Assembly: GCF_035222275.1 (NCBI RefSeq)
Contig: NC_085881.1
Location: 3,844,001-3,908,000, forward strand
DNA from: Podospora bellae-mahoneyi
Taxonomy: Eukaryota > Ascomycota > Sordariomycetes > Sordariales > Podosporaceae
Length of the DNA stretch: 64,000 bases
Reading direction: 5' to 3'
Shown: one piece after another, positions 1 to 11,300 of the stretch
Layout of the letters: every line of letters begins with the position of its first letter
How positions within the stretch are numbered: position 1 is the stretch's first letter
Program-made: the position numbers and the translations under genes
Notes under the pieces: model-generated
What the model was told of the DNA's origin: nothing
Database searches by the model: none
The model's input: only the letters and a program-made list of their open reading frames with translations

Positions 1-225
1 ATAACTGGATGTTTGAGCCGGAGGAGCTTCCGAGACCTCATTGATCACCACAACTCAGATAATCATGTCAAAAAAAAAATGTAACGATACCCCAAGGCAT
101 TATGTATGCTCTTAATTATCGAATTATCGGGCTCTGATCCCTTAACTCCAAAGAATCGTGTGTATCGTGTACATACAACACCAACGTATGCTCCCCTCCC
201 CCCCGTGTCTTGCTTTCCTCCCTCA
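1..225. other. 3' flank of GET4, no gene seen
   Basis: This short stretch lies downstream of the GET4 stop. It is A/T-rich around 60-120, as expected for a 3' UTR and polyadenylation region. I see no coding signal. Confidence 0.5.
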
Positions 226-1343
226 TTAATCCAGCCCCTCCGCAGCTGGCGCAGCCTCCACCCTCCTCGCCATCGGTCTCCCACCACTCCCACCACCACC
301 ACCCGGCATCCCCAAGAAGCTCCCCATCATGTCAAACAGCGGGTTGCTCTGCCTCGGTCTCTGAATCCCAAAGTACATCTCCCCAATCAGCTCCAGTGCC
401 GTGTCCCACACCCCGTCCGTGGCCTCCTTGATCGTGGGCATGTACTTCCCCTTCAACTGCCTAAACACCTCTGGGTTGTTCCCCTTTTGCACAGCCACAA
501 TCAACAGCCCCAAAAAGTTCATGAGCGGCAGGCTAGGGAAGATCTTGGTCTCGCCAACATCTTGCACAGCCAAAGACGAGTTCTCGGCGGCGAGCTGTGA
601 AGTAAACACCTTGTAGCACGTGGTCGCCGCCTTGAGGTTGGCCATCAACAGGTACGGAAGGACTGCCCTGGCGCAGTAAAGGGGCGCGGTGTGGGTTTCA
701 TCTTGTTTGTACCATTCATACTCCAACTGCGCAAGGACAGGAGGGGAGTCTTTCGTGGTGCCGAGGATCAAATGGCGCTCCGCCTCGTCGAGGCTCTCTT
801 TTTCCTCTGCCAACATGGAGCCGATGACGTGGTGAAGTTCTGGGTCGCCGGCGGGGTAGTCCGAGTACTTCTTTGACCACCTATTTGTTATCCTGTCAGT
901 CTATCACTTGTTCATAACGTTGGAGATGATGATGGGGTGGGAACATACTCGACCACATCCTTCACAAACTTCTTCCTGTTCGGCTCGGCGGGGTCAAACA
1001 GCCTCAAACAGGTCAACACCCTCCCCTTGCTTGTAGCGTCCACCTTCAGCCCAGCCTGCTTGTAAACATCCACCAGCAAGATAGCGAGATCGCCCCCACT
1101 GCCGCCGCCTGTTGGACCTGTCTTGAGGAGGGACTGGGAGACAGAGGACAGAATGTCGATGGCGGCGGTATAGTTTTGCGATTTGGTGTACCGGGCCGCG
1201 ACGAGTCGGGTCTCTTGGGCGGCTTCGTATTGGGCCTCGAAGGGCATGCCGGGGGTGATTTTGGATTGGAGGCGGGTGATGATTTTGGCTATTTTGGGGT
1301 TTGTGGGAGCCGCCCCCGGGGCGGGGGATGGTGAGGAGGCCAT
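226..1343 (-). CDS. GET4: GET4, guided entry of tail-anchored proteins factor 4
   Basis: Get4 works with Get5 in the cytosol as the adaptor that passes tail-anchored membrane proteins from Sgt2 to the Get3 ATPase for ER insertion. The model has two exons, 949-1343 and 226-880. The intron starts GTATGTTC and ends AAATAG, and the junction reads VVE-WSKKYS, giving about 349 aa (yeast Get4 is about 312 aa). The protein is an alpha-helical repeat protein; the N-terminal part (KIAKIITRLQ, then YEAAQETRLVAARY) is the recognisable Get4 start and the segment GSMLAEEKESLDEAERHLIL is the typical mid-protein helix. The C-terminal tail after about residue 320 is Gly/Pro-rich and probably disordered. The ATG at 1341-1343 is the first ATG before the conserved region. 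A 5-bp tandem repeat and a telomere-like motif lie upstream. Confidence 0.93.
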
Positions 1344-1397
1344 CGTGAGAGGTTGATTGGGGAGGGTTGATATGGGAGGCTGTCGAGTGGTTACAGG

Positions 1398-1420
1398 AGA
1401 GGTGAGGTGAGGTGAGGTGA
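1398..1420. repeat. GAGGT pentanucleotide tandem repeat
   Basis: About four and a half GAGGT units sit 55-75 bp upstream of the GET4 ATG. On the GET4 strand this is a pyrimidine-rich ACCTC tract, which is common near fungal transcription starts. It is probably part of the GET4 leader or core promoter. Confidence 0.6.
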
Positions 1421-1677
1421 AGCTTAGGTCGGGATCGGTTCGGCTCGAAGTCGGTGTTGCACTGTTCAGCTTGTAGGAGCTCTGCGCGCGTGAAAGTAAA
1501 TACGCAGGCAGTTGACGAAGAGAGTCAAAGGTTCAGCAACGCAAGGTAAGGTACAGTTAGGTTTAGGAGAGTGTAGCTAAATCCACTGCGTCGGGACAGT
1601 TCAAGCTCAAGGTCAGGTCCACGTCCAACGTCCCCTCGTCTCCACTCTTGCGCAACTGCCTGCCGCTTCGTGTGCTT

Positions 1678-1719
1678 TGCCCCGCAATGACGGATGATTC
1701 TTCGATCTTCTGCGGGGCA
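1678..1719. repeat. Inverted repeat, 9-bp stem
   Basis: TGCCCCGCA at 1678-1686 is the exact reverse complement of TGCGGGGCA at 1711-1719, separated by 24 nt. It does not fold as a tRNA. No function is assigned. Confidence 0.5.
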
Positions 1720-1764
1720 CAAGTGACATGGAACGGCTTAAACCCCGCCCATTCGATCCTATAT

Positions 1765-1776
1765 CAGGGTTAGGGT
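1765..1776. promoter_or_regulatory. Telomere-repeat-like motif (CAGGGTTAGGGT)
   Basis: Nearly two TTAGGG units about 425 bp upstream of GET4. Similar motifs occur at 36307-36317 and 61465-61476 in this window, also upstream of genes. Such teloboxes bind Myb-type (Tbf1-like) regulators in other fungi; the role here is inference. Confidence 0.35.
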
Positions 1777-2091
1777 ATGTTGGCACAACCTGAAGCCCCT
1801 GAACCCCTTTTCGCTGAGTGCGCATACTCTGTACCGATATCAGGTTCATCTTCACATGCATGCTAATCACTCAAAACAACAAAGTATAGTCGTATGTACA
1901 CACTCGACATTATCCCCAACTTCCACACCACCAAGTCTATTAACTCGAACCGCTCCGTGTATTCTGATCCCCTGCCTTCTGTCTGCAATGATTTTCGCTA
2001 AACTTCTCAAATGGTATCATCTGTCCACGCTGCTACAGAAACATCACAACAGTGGCCTCTCAAACAAGGATCCTCTATTATCCCATTCAAT

Positions 2092-5000
2092 TCAATCCGT
2101 AACCATCCTATCCCCATCTCCATTGTTCGTAATAGGATCAGCTAAACTCCCGCCACCTCCATTCCCACCCACCTCGTTCACACTCGTTTTCGTAGCAGCG
2201 TCGCCCTGAGCAATCTCATAAGCGTCAGCACTCGCAATTATTGGGAAAAAGGCAGAAGTGCGGCGTTCCACCATCTCCTGAACCGCCACACTTACCCCTT
2301 TCCCACCCACCGGTTCACCACCATCCGCCCCATCCCCAACAACATCCAGCATCATTTCATCATCCTTGTCCCCTCCAGATCCAGCCGAAGCCCTGTTGGA
2401 AGACAAGGTATCAAGGCTAGCCGACCTCTGCAGCTTTCCAGGTCCAGCAATGCCAGCCCACTGATCGTCGGCCCCTCGCTTCTTGGATGCTTCCGCCTCT
2501 GGTGGACGCTGGGACTGATCCGTCTGCAGCTCCTTCTTGAAAAAGTGATTATCGTCCTTGACAAACTTCTGGAGCTTGTCCGGAAGAGGGTCGTATTTCT
2601 CATTCATGGCCGAATCAGTCGCATATACCAACATGCGGTTCTCCTTTGATTTGTTCCACATGGCGAGCACGGACTTGAGCTTCAAAAACTGTACACAAAA
2701 ACCGTGGTTAGAATCCTCAACCATGAGTAATCCACGAAAGCCGCTGCCACACATACCTCATACTCAACCCTGTTGCGATAAGACATCTTAAGCCACCACC
2801 CACCGGTATCCTCCACTCCTGGAGACGAGCCCTCCTGGATGATATCATCCAATGGCTCCCCCGTCCATCGCAACAGAACTTGAGAATCCCCTATCACCGC
2901 GCCAACAAGCGTATACTTGTATGTGGGATTCCAGGCTGGGTCGTCAGACGGGGTGGTGAACTTTGCAGAATTCGCCTCAGACTTCGCTGCTATCGGGTGG
3001 AAAATCTCCTCATTGAGCTCTAGAATACAGTCAGTATATGTCAATCCATGTTCGCCTTGATTCAGAAAGAATGGTTCCACATACTCTCTGTCACGCTCTC
3101 GGCCCTAGCGATGACCTGTTCAAGCTGCTTGATTCTCGTCCGGTAATGAGCAAGAATTTCCTTCTCCTCGTCCGACCACGATGGCTCATCCTGTGAAGAA
3201 GGCAGATACATGACATCTTCAGCATTGCGGAAAGCATCGTTATAGTTCCTCCAAAGAGCTCCTTTTCTCATGCTTTCGATTTTATCCTTCAGCGACTTTA
3301 TAGTCGCTAGAGCCAACTCCTTGCGTGTCGCCTCGCCCTCTGCCGTTTTCAACCCATTCGTCTTTCTGCGGTACAGATCAATCTGCTCCCTTGCGATTTC
3401 CGCAAGCCTCTCCCGATTACATGCCATGTATCGGTCAAGGTGAAAGATTTCTGGAATTTCGATGTCGGTTATACGGCTGTCTCTGGTCCGCAGAGTCAAC
3501 ACTGAAGATGGATGTCGAATCATAGCTAGCATGCCTTGATCCAGATCCTCAGCCGCCACCGGAACGTCCGGATAAAACAGGAGGTCCAAATAATCGTACA
3601 AGGTCTTTGGCGACTTTGCTTCATACTTGGTATCGATGTGGTGGAGGGGAGCGGGTATGAATAAATCTAAAAGACCAAACTGGTCCTCCGACTGGTGCAC
3701 TGTAATGTCCTGGATCGGAACGACCTCAACTTCCGACATCAGAACCGAGTAGCCCACTGTCGATGAAGAACCTTCGACGTCCCGCAGAGCATTGTTGTAT
3801 GCAAATCTGTGAAGGAACTCCTTTTCTTCATCGTCGTCGAAGTACCTTTCAGGTTCTGGGAACTGCGCCAAAATATCAGCTGTCGCATATGAGCGCGTTG
3901 TCCCCTCCAGAAAAGCCATTAGACGGTGAACTTCAAATTCCCATCGCGGTCCGTTAACCGTGATCGGCTCGCCCTTCCACCAATCCTGTGAACAACGGTA
4001 TCCCCATGCTGGCTCATCACCGATCCTGAGCAAAGTATTCCGCGCCGCAGGAATTCGTTGTAAGATCATCAGTAGACCGCCCAACAGATGACTATTGTGG
4101 TTCGGCCGGCGCCTGAGAAACACGGGCAGGCCTGGTTTTCTTTGTCGGCAAGTCGGTACCTCATCTTCGAGTGGCGGCGGATAATGACTGGTCACCGCCC
4201 ATTCTTCCTCCGAGTAGTGCTCTCTGGTGGCCGGCCCAAATTGACCCTTAGCTGAGGACGAGGGCCTAGGAGGTAGTGTTGGTTTCTGCGCTGCGAGCGA
4301 TGCCGCTACGGCCTTTTGAATATCCTCGTCTTCCTGCTCTTTGGATGTTGGGGCCCTGTTGTCCGCTCTGGATGGGACACGTGTGGGAGGCGCGCCCGTG
4401 GTTCCAGGAGTCTGACCGTACAGGACCTCATCCTCGCCTTGTATCCTGAAAGCTAAAACCTGTCAGCAATTTGCTCATTTTTGACTTCCAAAAACAACGC
4501 CCTTGTGTGGCTGTGATAAGGAGTATCCGCAGGTCAAGGTAGCCCCATGCAGAAAGCAACCAAGACTACCTGAAAATCAGACAGCCCTAAAGCTTACTCC
4601 GGATGCAATTCTGAAATCGAGTGGACCTGTCCGCATCCCCAGAAGACCTCACAATGACCTCCACGCGCATGGCCCCGCTCAACGTAACCCATCCAACGAT
4701 AAAGCCACCACGCCCACTTCCTTCGCCGGTTCAAGGGTAAAAGGGGTCTACTCACAAGGTGATGACTCCGCCCCCAACAACGGCGTGATATTCGACGTTT
4801 CTGTCGCCTCCAACCCAGGCATTTCCTCCCAGCTATCCCAGCCAGTAGTAGCGGATTTATCAGTAGAAGGTTTATCCTTATATCTCGACACCCATTCCTA
4901 TTTCCACAATCATGTCAATCCCCTACCCTACACCCCAAGAACAAGCCAAACTTACATCGGTACCACAAAGTGTAAACCACTCTTCAACAACGGCATTGAC

Positions 5001-5123
5001 ATTGTTGTTGTGCTTTCTCAGGGCCCTGATCAGCATCAAATTGTCCGGAAAGACAATCCCAGTTTCTGTCGCCATCTTATGAGCCTCCTGCTCCTTATTC
5101 GTGAGCATGGATTCGTCCGCCAT
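2092..5123 (-). CDS. UBA/UIM protein with a degenerate USP (deubiquitinase-like) domain
   Basis: Five exons are proposed: 4956-5123, 4756-4897, 3085-4437, 2757-3019, 2092-2688 (about 840 aa). The order is an N-terminal UBA-like segment (LMLIRALRKHNNNVNAVVEEW), a UIM (EDEDIQKAVAASLAAQK, + coordinates 4285-4334), then a USP-like fold. The expected Cys box NTCYLNSLL aligns with NSHLLGGLL at about 4070-4096, so the catalytic Cys is His. Near the end the USP His-box region (YKYTLVGAVIGDSQ... GGWWLKMSYRN) has no GHY motif. Domain order resembles USP25/28, but the protein looks catalytically dead and probably binds ubiquitin chains. The exon 3 start is uncertain: the stronger acceptors (TTTTAG at 4454, CAG at 4447) do not keep the frame, while AAAG|G at 4437 does. 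The acidic Gly/Ser-rich tail looks disordered. Function is otherwise unknown. Confidence 0.75.
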
Positions 5124-6203
5124 GGTGTCCCCGGCTTCCAGTTATCGTTGTGTAGTGTTGCCGTAATCACGCCCCCCGTCAGGTGGTATGTTCGAGAGAG
5201 CCAAAGTTGATCCGTTCAAGCTTCCATCGAAAGCGGGCGGTGGATACTCCTAGAGGGCGAGCTGAAGGGCCCAGGGGTGAGAGCCACTGCAGAAAGCGGT
5301 GCGTTCGTAGTCCGGTGGCCGAAAGTCTTTTGGGGTAAGCAATAATCCTGTAAAAGCTTCTGTCGTTTGTCAAAGTAGATGTTATGAGCAAGCCCGTGGC
5401 CCATCGAATATTTGCAAGTGTTATGACAGAACCGATAGAGTGTTGTTGGAAGCGAATGATTTCCGTGGCGGGGGGTGACGCGGGTGGAGGGGTTAACTCG
5501 GAAGTTGCTGGGAGGCAAGACGGATGATCGCTTTCGGTCGTTTGTTGGCTGGAGGAAGTCGTCGGGCTTCTCTCAACTTTTCAAAGCAGTTGTAATCTGG
5601 TCAGGAGGTACAGAAGGTGGGATAGTCGCTGGAACCACACGACCCAATTTACAAGGAAGCTGCAGCGCATCTTTGGTTTTGGGGGTGGGCAGCTGCTTGT
5701 CTCATGGTCTTGGCAGCCCATCTCAACGCACGGGCCATGACAATTCACCCCGCCATGGTGGTTTGGAGAATCAGTACGTTGACACAGAATATGTTTGCAA
5801 CTGACAGGAGCTCGCGGTGTAATGTATAGTTTGCTCGTTATCTAGAGTCAATAAAACGATTAATATCTCCCGTATACCAGCTTTAGCATCACTCCTCGCT
5901 GTATTTCACACCAGACAAACAAAAGCTCTTCGCAATCCTGAACGCAGCCCATCTATTCTGCTTTCGCTCCCTGGCCTCCCATAAATAAATACGCCGTGCT
6001 TCCAACAAACATAAAACAACCAGCCAAGCATTGTGAAGGAACCCTCACCCAGTATTTCCTCCTTCCCCAGCCCATAAACGCCCATTCTCGATGTTCGAGG
6101 GGTTCCCCATGCAATGCACGCTAGACGGATGGGAGACCGAACCGATAGACAGAAGGAAAAGTGTAAAATGACCGTAAAGAACTCTCCCGCGATAAACTGT
6201 TGA
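5124..6203. other. Intergenic, 1.08 kb, upstream of the UIM gene / downstream of CDC34
   Basis: Both flanking genes are on the minus strand. Open frames of 70-109 codons occur on both strands but show no codon bias, splice context or recognisable domain. The part next to CDC34 (5900-6200) is probably its 3' UTR. Confidence 0.5.
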
Positions 6204-7041
6204 TCACCGCTTCTTGGTCCCCGCGCCAGAAGTAACCTCATCCTCACTGCCATCATCATCACTGCCCTCCTCTTCCCCATCCCCCTCTTCATCATCCTCA
6301 TCACCCTCAAAATCCTCCATCTCCTCGTCGCCTGTATCACTCCCTCCAAAGTCAAAATCCTCATCGCTTTCTTGCCAAAAACCGTCATCATTCTCCATCT
6401 TTGGTGGTGGCGCACTCTCAAAGCTCCTCGGCATCTCAAACCCCTCGGGCACCTTTGTCTTGGAGTACTCCACCGTCTCCTTCGCCTTCCTGTTATACTC
6501 CTCCCTCCGATCCCGATACATGACTCCCGCGTCGACATTAGCGGGGGAACCAATCTCGGGATCGTCCAGCAGCAGCAACACCGATCTCAACACACTCTCC
6601 ACACCATGCAGCGGTGTCCACCGCTCCGACGCCGACTCGCCAGACATGACATCCTCCCCGGGCGTGTGCAAGATCGAGATGCAGAGCTGGCCGTCGGGGT
6701 ACACGTTGGGGTGGGTGATCGGGTTCAGGAAACGGAACTTGGGCGGGGAGTAAGGGTAATCTTCGCTAAACGACATCTCGGCCTGGAGGTAGGCGCCGTT
6801 GAAAACCGAGTCGGAGTTGATCACCATGAGGGCGAACCTCCATTTCATGATGTTAATGTCTTCGTTCTATAGTTTGAGAGAAAAACGCAAACAGGTTAGC
6901 TTCGACTCATGCTTTGTAGGGAGCAAGCATGGCAACAGGGAGACCTACATCGTCAAAATGAATCCACTTCTCCTGTCGCAAGGTCTTCATCTCCCCCAGG
7001 AGCCGCGTCTTCGCGGCCGTGGCCTTGCTCACTTTGGACAT
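6204..7041 (-). CDS. CDC34/UBC3-type ubiquitin-conjugating enzyme E2
   Basis: Two exons, 6949-7041 and 6204-6866, give about 251 aa. The intron (GTAGGT...CTATAG) joins HFDD to NEDINIMKW. The UBC fold includes the catalytic region HPNVYPDGQLCISILHTPGE, with the active Cys in QLCIS. It carries the acidic loop insertion (GEDVMSGESASERW) diagnostic of the Cdc34/Ubc7 class and ends in a strongly acidic Asp/Glu tail (about residues 195-245) as in Cdc34, the E2 partner of SCF ligases in the G1/S transition. The tail finishes with a short basic end (GTKKR). The ATG at 7039-7041 follows a CTACC-rich leader. Family assignment is strong; Cdc34 rather than Ubc7 follows from the long acidic tail. Confidence 0.92.
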
Positions 7042-7333
7042 GGTAGGCGGGTTGGTTGGGGTGGGTGTGTGTGACTCGTAGAGGTAGGAAAACTATGACC
7101 GAAAGTTGAAAAACTCCAGTGACAGCGTCGGGAAATCCAGACCAAAGTTAACAAAAACAAAGGCTGTTTTGCCGCAAGAAAGAGCGTGGGCGGAGAGATA
7201 CGGGTGGTGAAAGTTGACAGCAGGGAGAATGCAGGTCAAAGATCAAGGCAGCTGATGAACAGGTTGTTTCAGGCTTTATTTAAGAAAGGCCTAAAGGCTG
7301 GCCCTGCTAGGATGGCTGGCGGGGGTGTATCAA

Positions 7334-7352
7334 CCACACTGCGGCAGTGTGG
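7334..7352. repeat. Palindrome CCACACTGC-G-GCAGTGTGG
   Basis: Two perfect 9-bp arms are separated by one base. This could be a dimeric transcription-factor site about 290 bp upstream of CDC34. No known factor was matched. Confidence 0.5.
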
Positions 7353-7768
7353 GGAAGAGGGGCGTGCGAGGAAGCTTTTACTTGGGTCAGGTTGAACAGA
7401 AATACTCAACAAACACTTGTAAAGGGATGGGCAACTAAGCTCTAATATAATCTAATACTGAGATACAGTGGCAGATGCCTTCTTCATCTGAAGATCTGTC
7501 CGAGAAGAAAAATGCTGAGTTCAACAAGTCGTTCCGGCTTCCTGCCGCTCGCCGCATGTTGGCAGCCGACCACCACGAACACCCAGGGCAGGCCTGGACA
7601 CGGCCCACGCGCCCAAGTGCCGCCTCCATGGGTGCGATACCGCCCCGCCACACGCTGAGTTAAGCAACAGGGGGCTTCCGCCGGGGCTTGGGATTGGTCC
7701 CAGCGATCCCGAGCCGACTGCGAGCCCAGCCGTCAAGGTGTCACCGACACCAGACACCCCGTGACAGT

Positions 7769-7792
7769 GTTCCATTGAGTGGTCAATGGAAC
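7769..7792. repeat. Perfect 10-bp inverted repeat with 4-nt loop
   Basis: GTTCCATTGA (7769-7778) and TCAATGGAAC (7783-7792) are exact reverse complements around GTGG. A transcript across this site would form a stable hairpin. It lies in gene-free DNA. Confidence 0.6.
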
Positions 7793-8348
7793 TTCCATTC
7801 GCATGCTTTGATCAGCTTCTGAAGGTTCTGAAAATTCAATGTAAGCCACATCATACAGACAAGACGCGGAGAACTCTCACAGTACGCAGCCGGGCATGCC
7901 AGACGGAGTTCAGGTGGGAGCGTGTTGGCCAGTGGCTAAAGCCACTAAACCACCACCACTTTTTATCTCCAGACCGCAAACACACTTCGGAATTGCTTCT
8001 TTGTGCGCAAATTTCATGTGAAACTTTCAGAGAACATATGTGGTATTACACTAAACCTTCATAACATCAACGCTGGGTATCAAACTCGATCTGCCTAAAA
8101 CGCTAAAACCTGACCACCTCTGAGCCAACACAAACAAACAACCAAACCCTGCTCAAAGATATGCCGCCGACCTAGTATAGTATCGAAAGAAAGACTGAAA
8201 ACCTTCCTGGGTGAGTTTATATACGTCGATGGTCCCGGGAGAATCCCCGCCCTCGATGAGGAGAAAGAAAAGAGCTAAGCAACAACAGCTGGACCGATAT
8301 ATATCATAAGATAGAATGTGAAAACCGCCTTGGCCGCGGGGGAGCAAC

Positions 8349-11300
8349 CTAGGCCCCCAGGTCGTAGTAGATGCACTTCCCAGTCCTAAAGTTGTAAACA
8401 AACGCATGCCCCGGCCCCTTCTTCGTCTCCCACTCCCACCGCCACCCCTTCAGCATCTCGTGGATCTCTCGCACATACTTCTTCTCTGCCGTGCCGACAT
8501 TCTGCTCCACCTTCCGCCAACTTTCGGCGTCGGCAATGTTGGTTGATTTGATCATGTCCATGACCGTGTCTGACGTCTCAATGGCCGCTATTGGGCCCTC
8601 CAGGAAACCCTTGACTAGTCTAGAGGCACTGGTCTGCGCCTGTTCAACGACGGCGTGACGGTTGAACTTTTTGCTCTTGGTCTGCGCGACTAGGATGTGA
8701 ACTTCCTGTTCGCGATCACCCTCGATAGCATTGGCCGAATCTACATGCGCGGCGGTTGGCATGCTCCGGGTTTTGGCAAGGACGCGAGAATCTCTCTCGC
8801 GAATCTCTGACTTGAGCCAGTTGAGGAGATCCGTGGCTGAGATATCGGCATCTGAAGCGTCCTTTCGGCCCATAGACTTGACCTTGACCATGTTATCCTG
8901 CTTGATAATAACGATCCAGTTATAAGATTCCTCTCGGTAGCTAGAAAGGAGGTCTTCTGGTGAGCGTGTGTCGCGGGCCAACTCGGCACTGATGTTGTGA
9001 GCCCAAAGCATCTGCAAAAGCTCAATCCCAGAAGATCGAAGAACAGAGGGATCGAAACTGGCAATCAAAACGTCACACTACTCAAGGTCAGCACCAAGTA
9101 TCTGTTTGGAAGAAAATGACAACATACCCGTTTCATGCTGAAAATGCCCTGTGATTCCTCTTCAGCAGCCTTCTTGAGGAAAGCCTTACCCGTAGCTTTG
9201 GGCACCTGTTTAGCCAACTGCTTCTCCCAGTTGAGGCTGAAGCCCACAGCGTGTCGCTCATCAAACCTGCCGCCTATCTTTGGGCGATGTTCTTTGATCA
9301 GGTTGTCATAACGACCTCCTGCTGCAAAAACATCTTTGACTTTCTTATCATAGAGACATGAAAAGAGGATGCCTCCTCGAAAGAAGACTTCGTTGATGCT
9401 GCTCAGGGGCGCAATGTAGACCTTGTTGGACACACCGAACTTCTTGGTATATTCATAAACATCCTTCAAGTGAGCCAAAATTGGCGACACCTTTTGCGAA
9501 AATTCGGAACCCTCAAACAGACCTCGTATCTTGGATATGGCCTTGCTCGGTGTGTCTCGAAAATCGAATCGCTGAAGCTCGTCCACACTGGTCGCCGAGA
9601 TTCCAATCTCTGGCGATCTTAGCTCACTCCTGACCTTGAGCCAGGTGAAATTCCTAATATTGAGCTTGCTAAGAACGTCAGCAGCCGCCGGTCTGGCATT
9701 GATATCCACACCGCAGAACTCAAAGATCAGGTGTAGAAGGTCCGAGTGGCCAAGCTGGAAACATATCGGCGTGGAAGAGGTTGTGGGGAAGGCCGAGACA
9801 ATTTCGTCCAAGACCTTGATCACTTCGGCCTCTTTAAGAGCGAGATCTAGTGCGTCTGTGGTGACAATGTCAAAGTCTACTTCTCCATAGACATCCGGTT
9901 GCCCACCATCGCGGCGATCTCGAAAGATATTCCCAAAGGCGTACGACCTCTGAATCACAGGTCCCTGGGTCACTCGGGCAAGAGAGCGAGCATTTCCCAT
10001 GACCAAATCGAATGGCATTTGTAGAACCGTACCATTTTGATCCAGAAGACGAACAATATTTTGGTCGTAGTAGTTCGACCGGGGATATAGACACGCTGTA
10101 GGAGTTTCAACAGCGCCGTGCCGCCGGAAGATCGAGACCAGTGTATCTTTCACGATATAACGGCGCATCAAGTCTGCTCCGCTCGGCGCGGTTGATCCCA
10201 TATCCCAAGCATAATCCTTTGCCGGCTCAACCTGTCGACTGAACAACTCTTTGAGAACTTTCCCGTAATAAGGAGAGCTTGGATCAGCTATCCCTGCGAG
10301 AGCACGCCGTACGGCCTCGCTCTCCATCTGAACAGGCATCCTCCCACTCTTCAACAGTTCTGAGCTGGACGGACGATCTTTGGGATTGTGTGTGAGCAAC
10401 GAAAGCAAGATGTCGGTATGGTTCTTATCAGCCGCCTTAAAGTCTGACGGAAGAACTGGCGGGTTATGTCGCACTTGCTCAAGCGTCATCGCACGTTGCA
10501 TCCCAAGCATGGGAGGGTATGACATCTCGAAGAATATGACGCCCAGGGAGTACATCTGGGACGGTTAGCTGGTCTGTTATGTAGTTTTGAGGAAATGAAG
10601 CTTACATCAACCTTGGCAGTGTATGAGCCACTGCCTCCTGTTCTGACCTCCGGGGCAACATAAACAGCCGTGCCGATACTTCTTGTAAGATCGCCGGCAT
10701 CGATGTTGGCCATGTTCTTATCGACCGCTAACTGTCCACTTGTCGCCAACCCAAAGTCTCCAATCTTCACATTCTCAACCCCGTCTGGGCCAGCACTGAT
10801 GAAGACATTCTCGGGTTTGAGGTCACGATGAACAATTGTTAGGCTGTGTATGTGAGCCAGCCCTTCCAGAATTTGGCGGAACAGACGCCAAACTTCTTGA
10901 TTTGAACTATACAAATTTCGAGTGATCAAATCACGCAAGGTCTGTGCACATTAGTTAGAAACTTAATCATGAACGAGATGAGGTAGAGGAAATTGAAGAG
11001 AAATGAGCACCTACCCGTTTTTCACAATATTCCATGGAAATATACATGACTGTACGAAAGGAGCGGCCACTTCCCCTTCTATCTCCTCGAGCCGGAACAG
11101 GGAGATGCCTCGGTGCCCGTTCGCCTATGGTGGACGTATCCTCACCTGACTCCGATTCATCATCCTCATCGCTGTCTTCTTCATCGTCTTCTTCATCATC
11201 GTCGTCGTCGGAATCCTCCTCGCCAGAGTCATCCTCAAAAACCATGTCCGGGTGTCCGCTTGAAGACATGAAATCGAGACCTCTGCTCTTGCTTTCAGCG

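Larger units (their letters stand above)
1344..2091. other. Intergenic: GET4 promoter and 3' end of the UIM gene
   Basis: No coding region is supported in this 750 bp. It contains four GAGGT-type tandem units just upstream of GET4, a 9-bp inverted repeat at 1678-1719 and a telomere-repeat-like AGGGTTAGGG at 1766-1775. Short open frames here lack codon bias. Confidence 0.5.
7042..8348. other. Intergenic, 1.3 kb, CDC34 promoter and cpc-3 3' flank
   Basis: No gene is supported. The region contains two strong inverted repeats: a near-continuous palindrome at 7334-7352 and a 10-bp hairpin at 7769-7792. Short open frames (about 60-90 codons) lack coding bias. Confidence 0.5.

Noticed and set aside
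1660-1740. Possible tRNA at the 9-bp inverted repeat
   Set aside because: The stem and 24-nt loop do not form D, anticodon and T arms, and no GGTTCGA-type B box is present.
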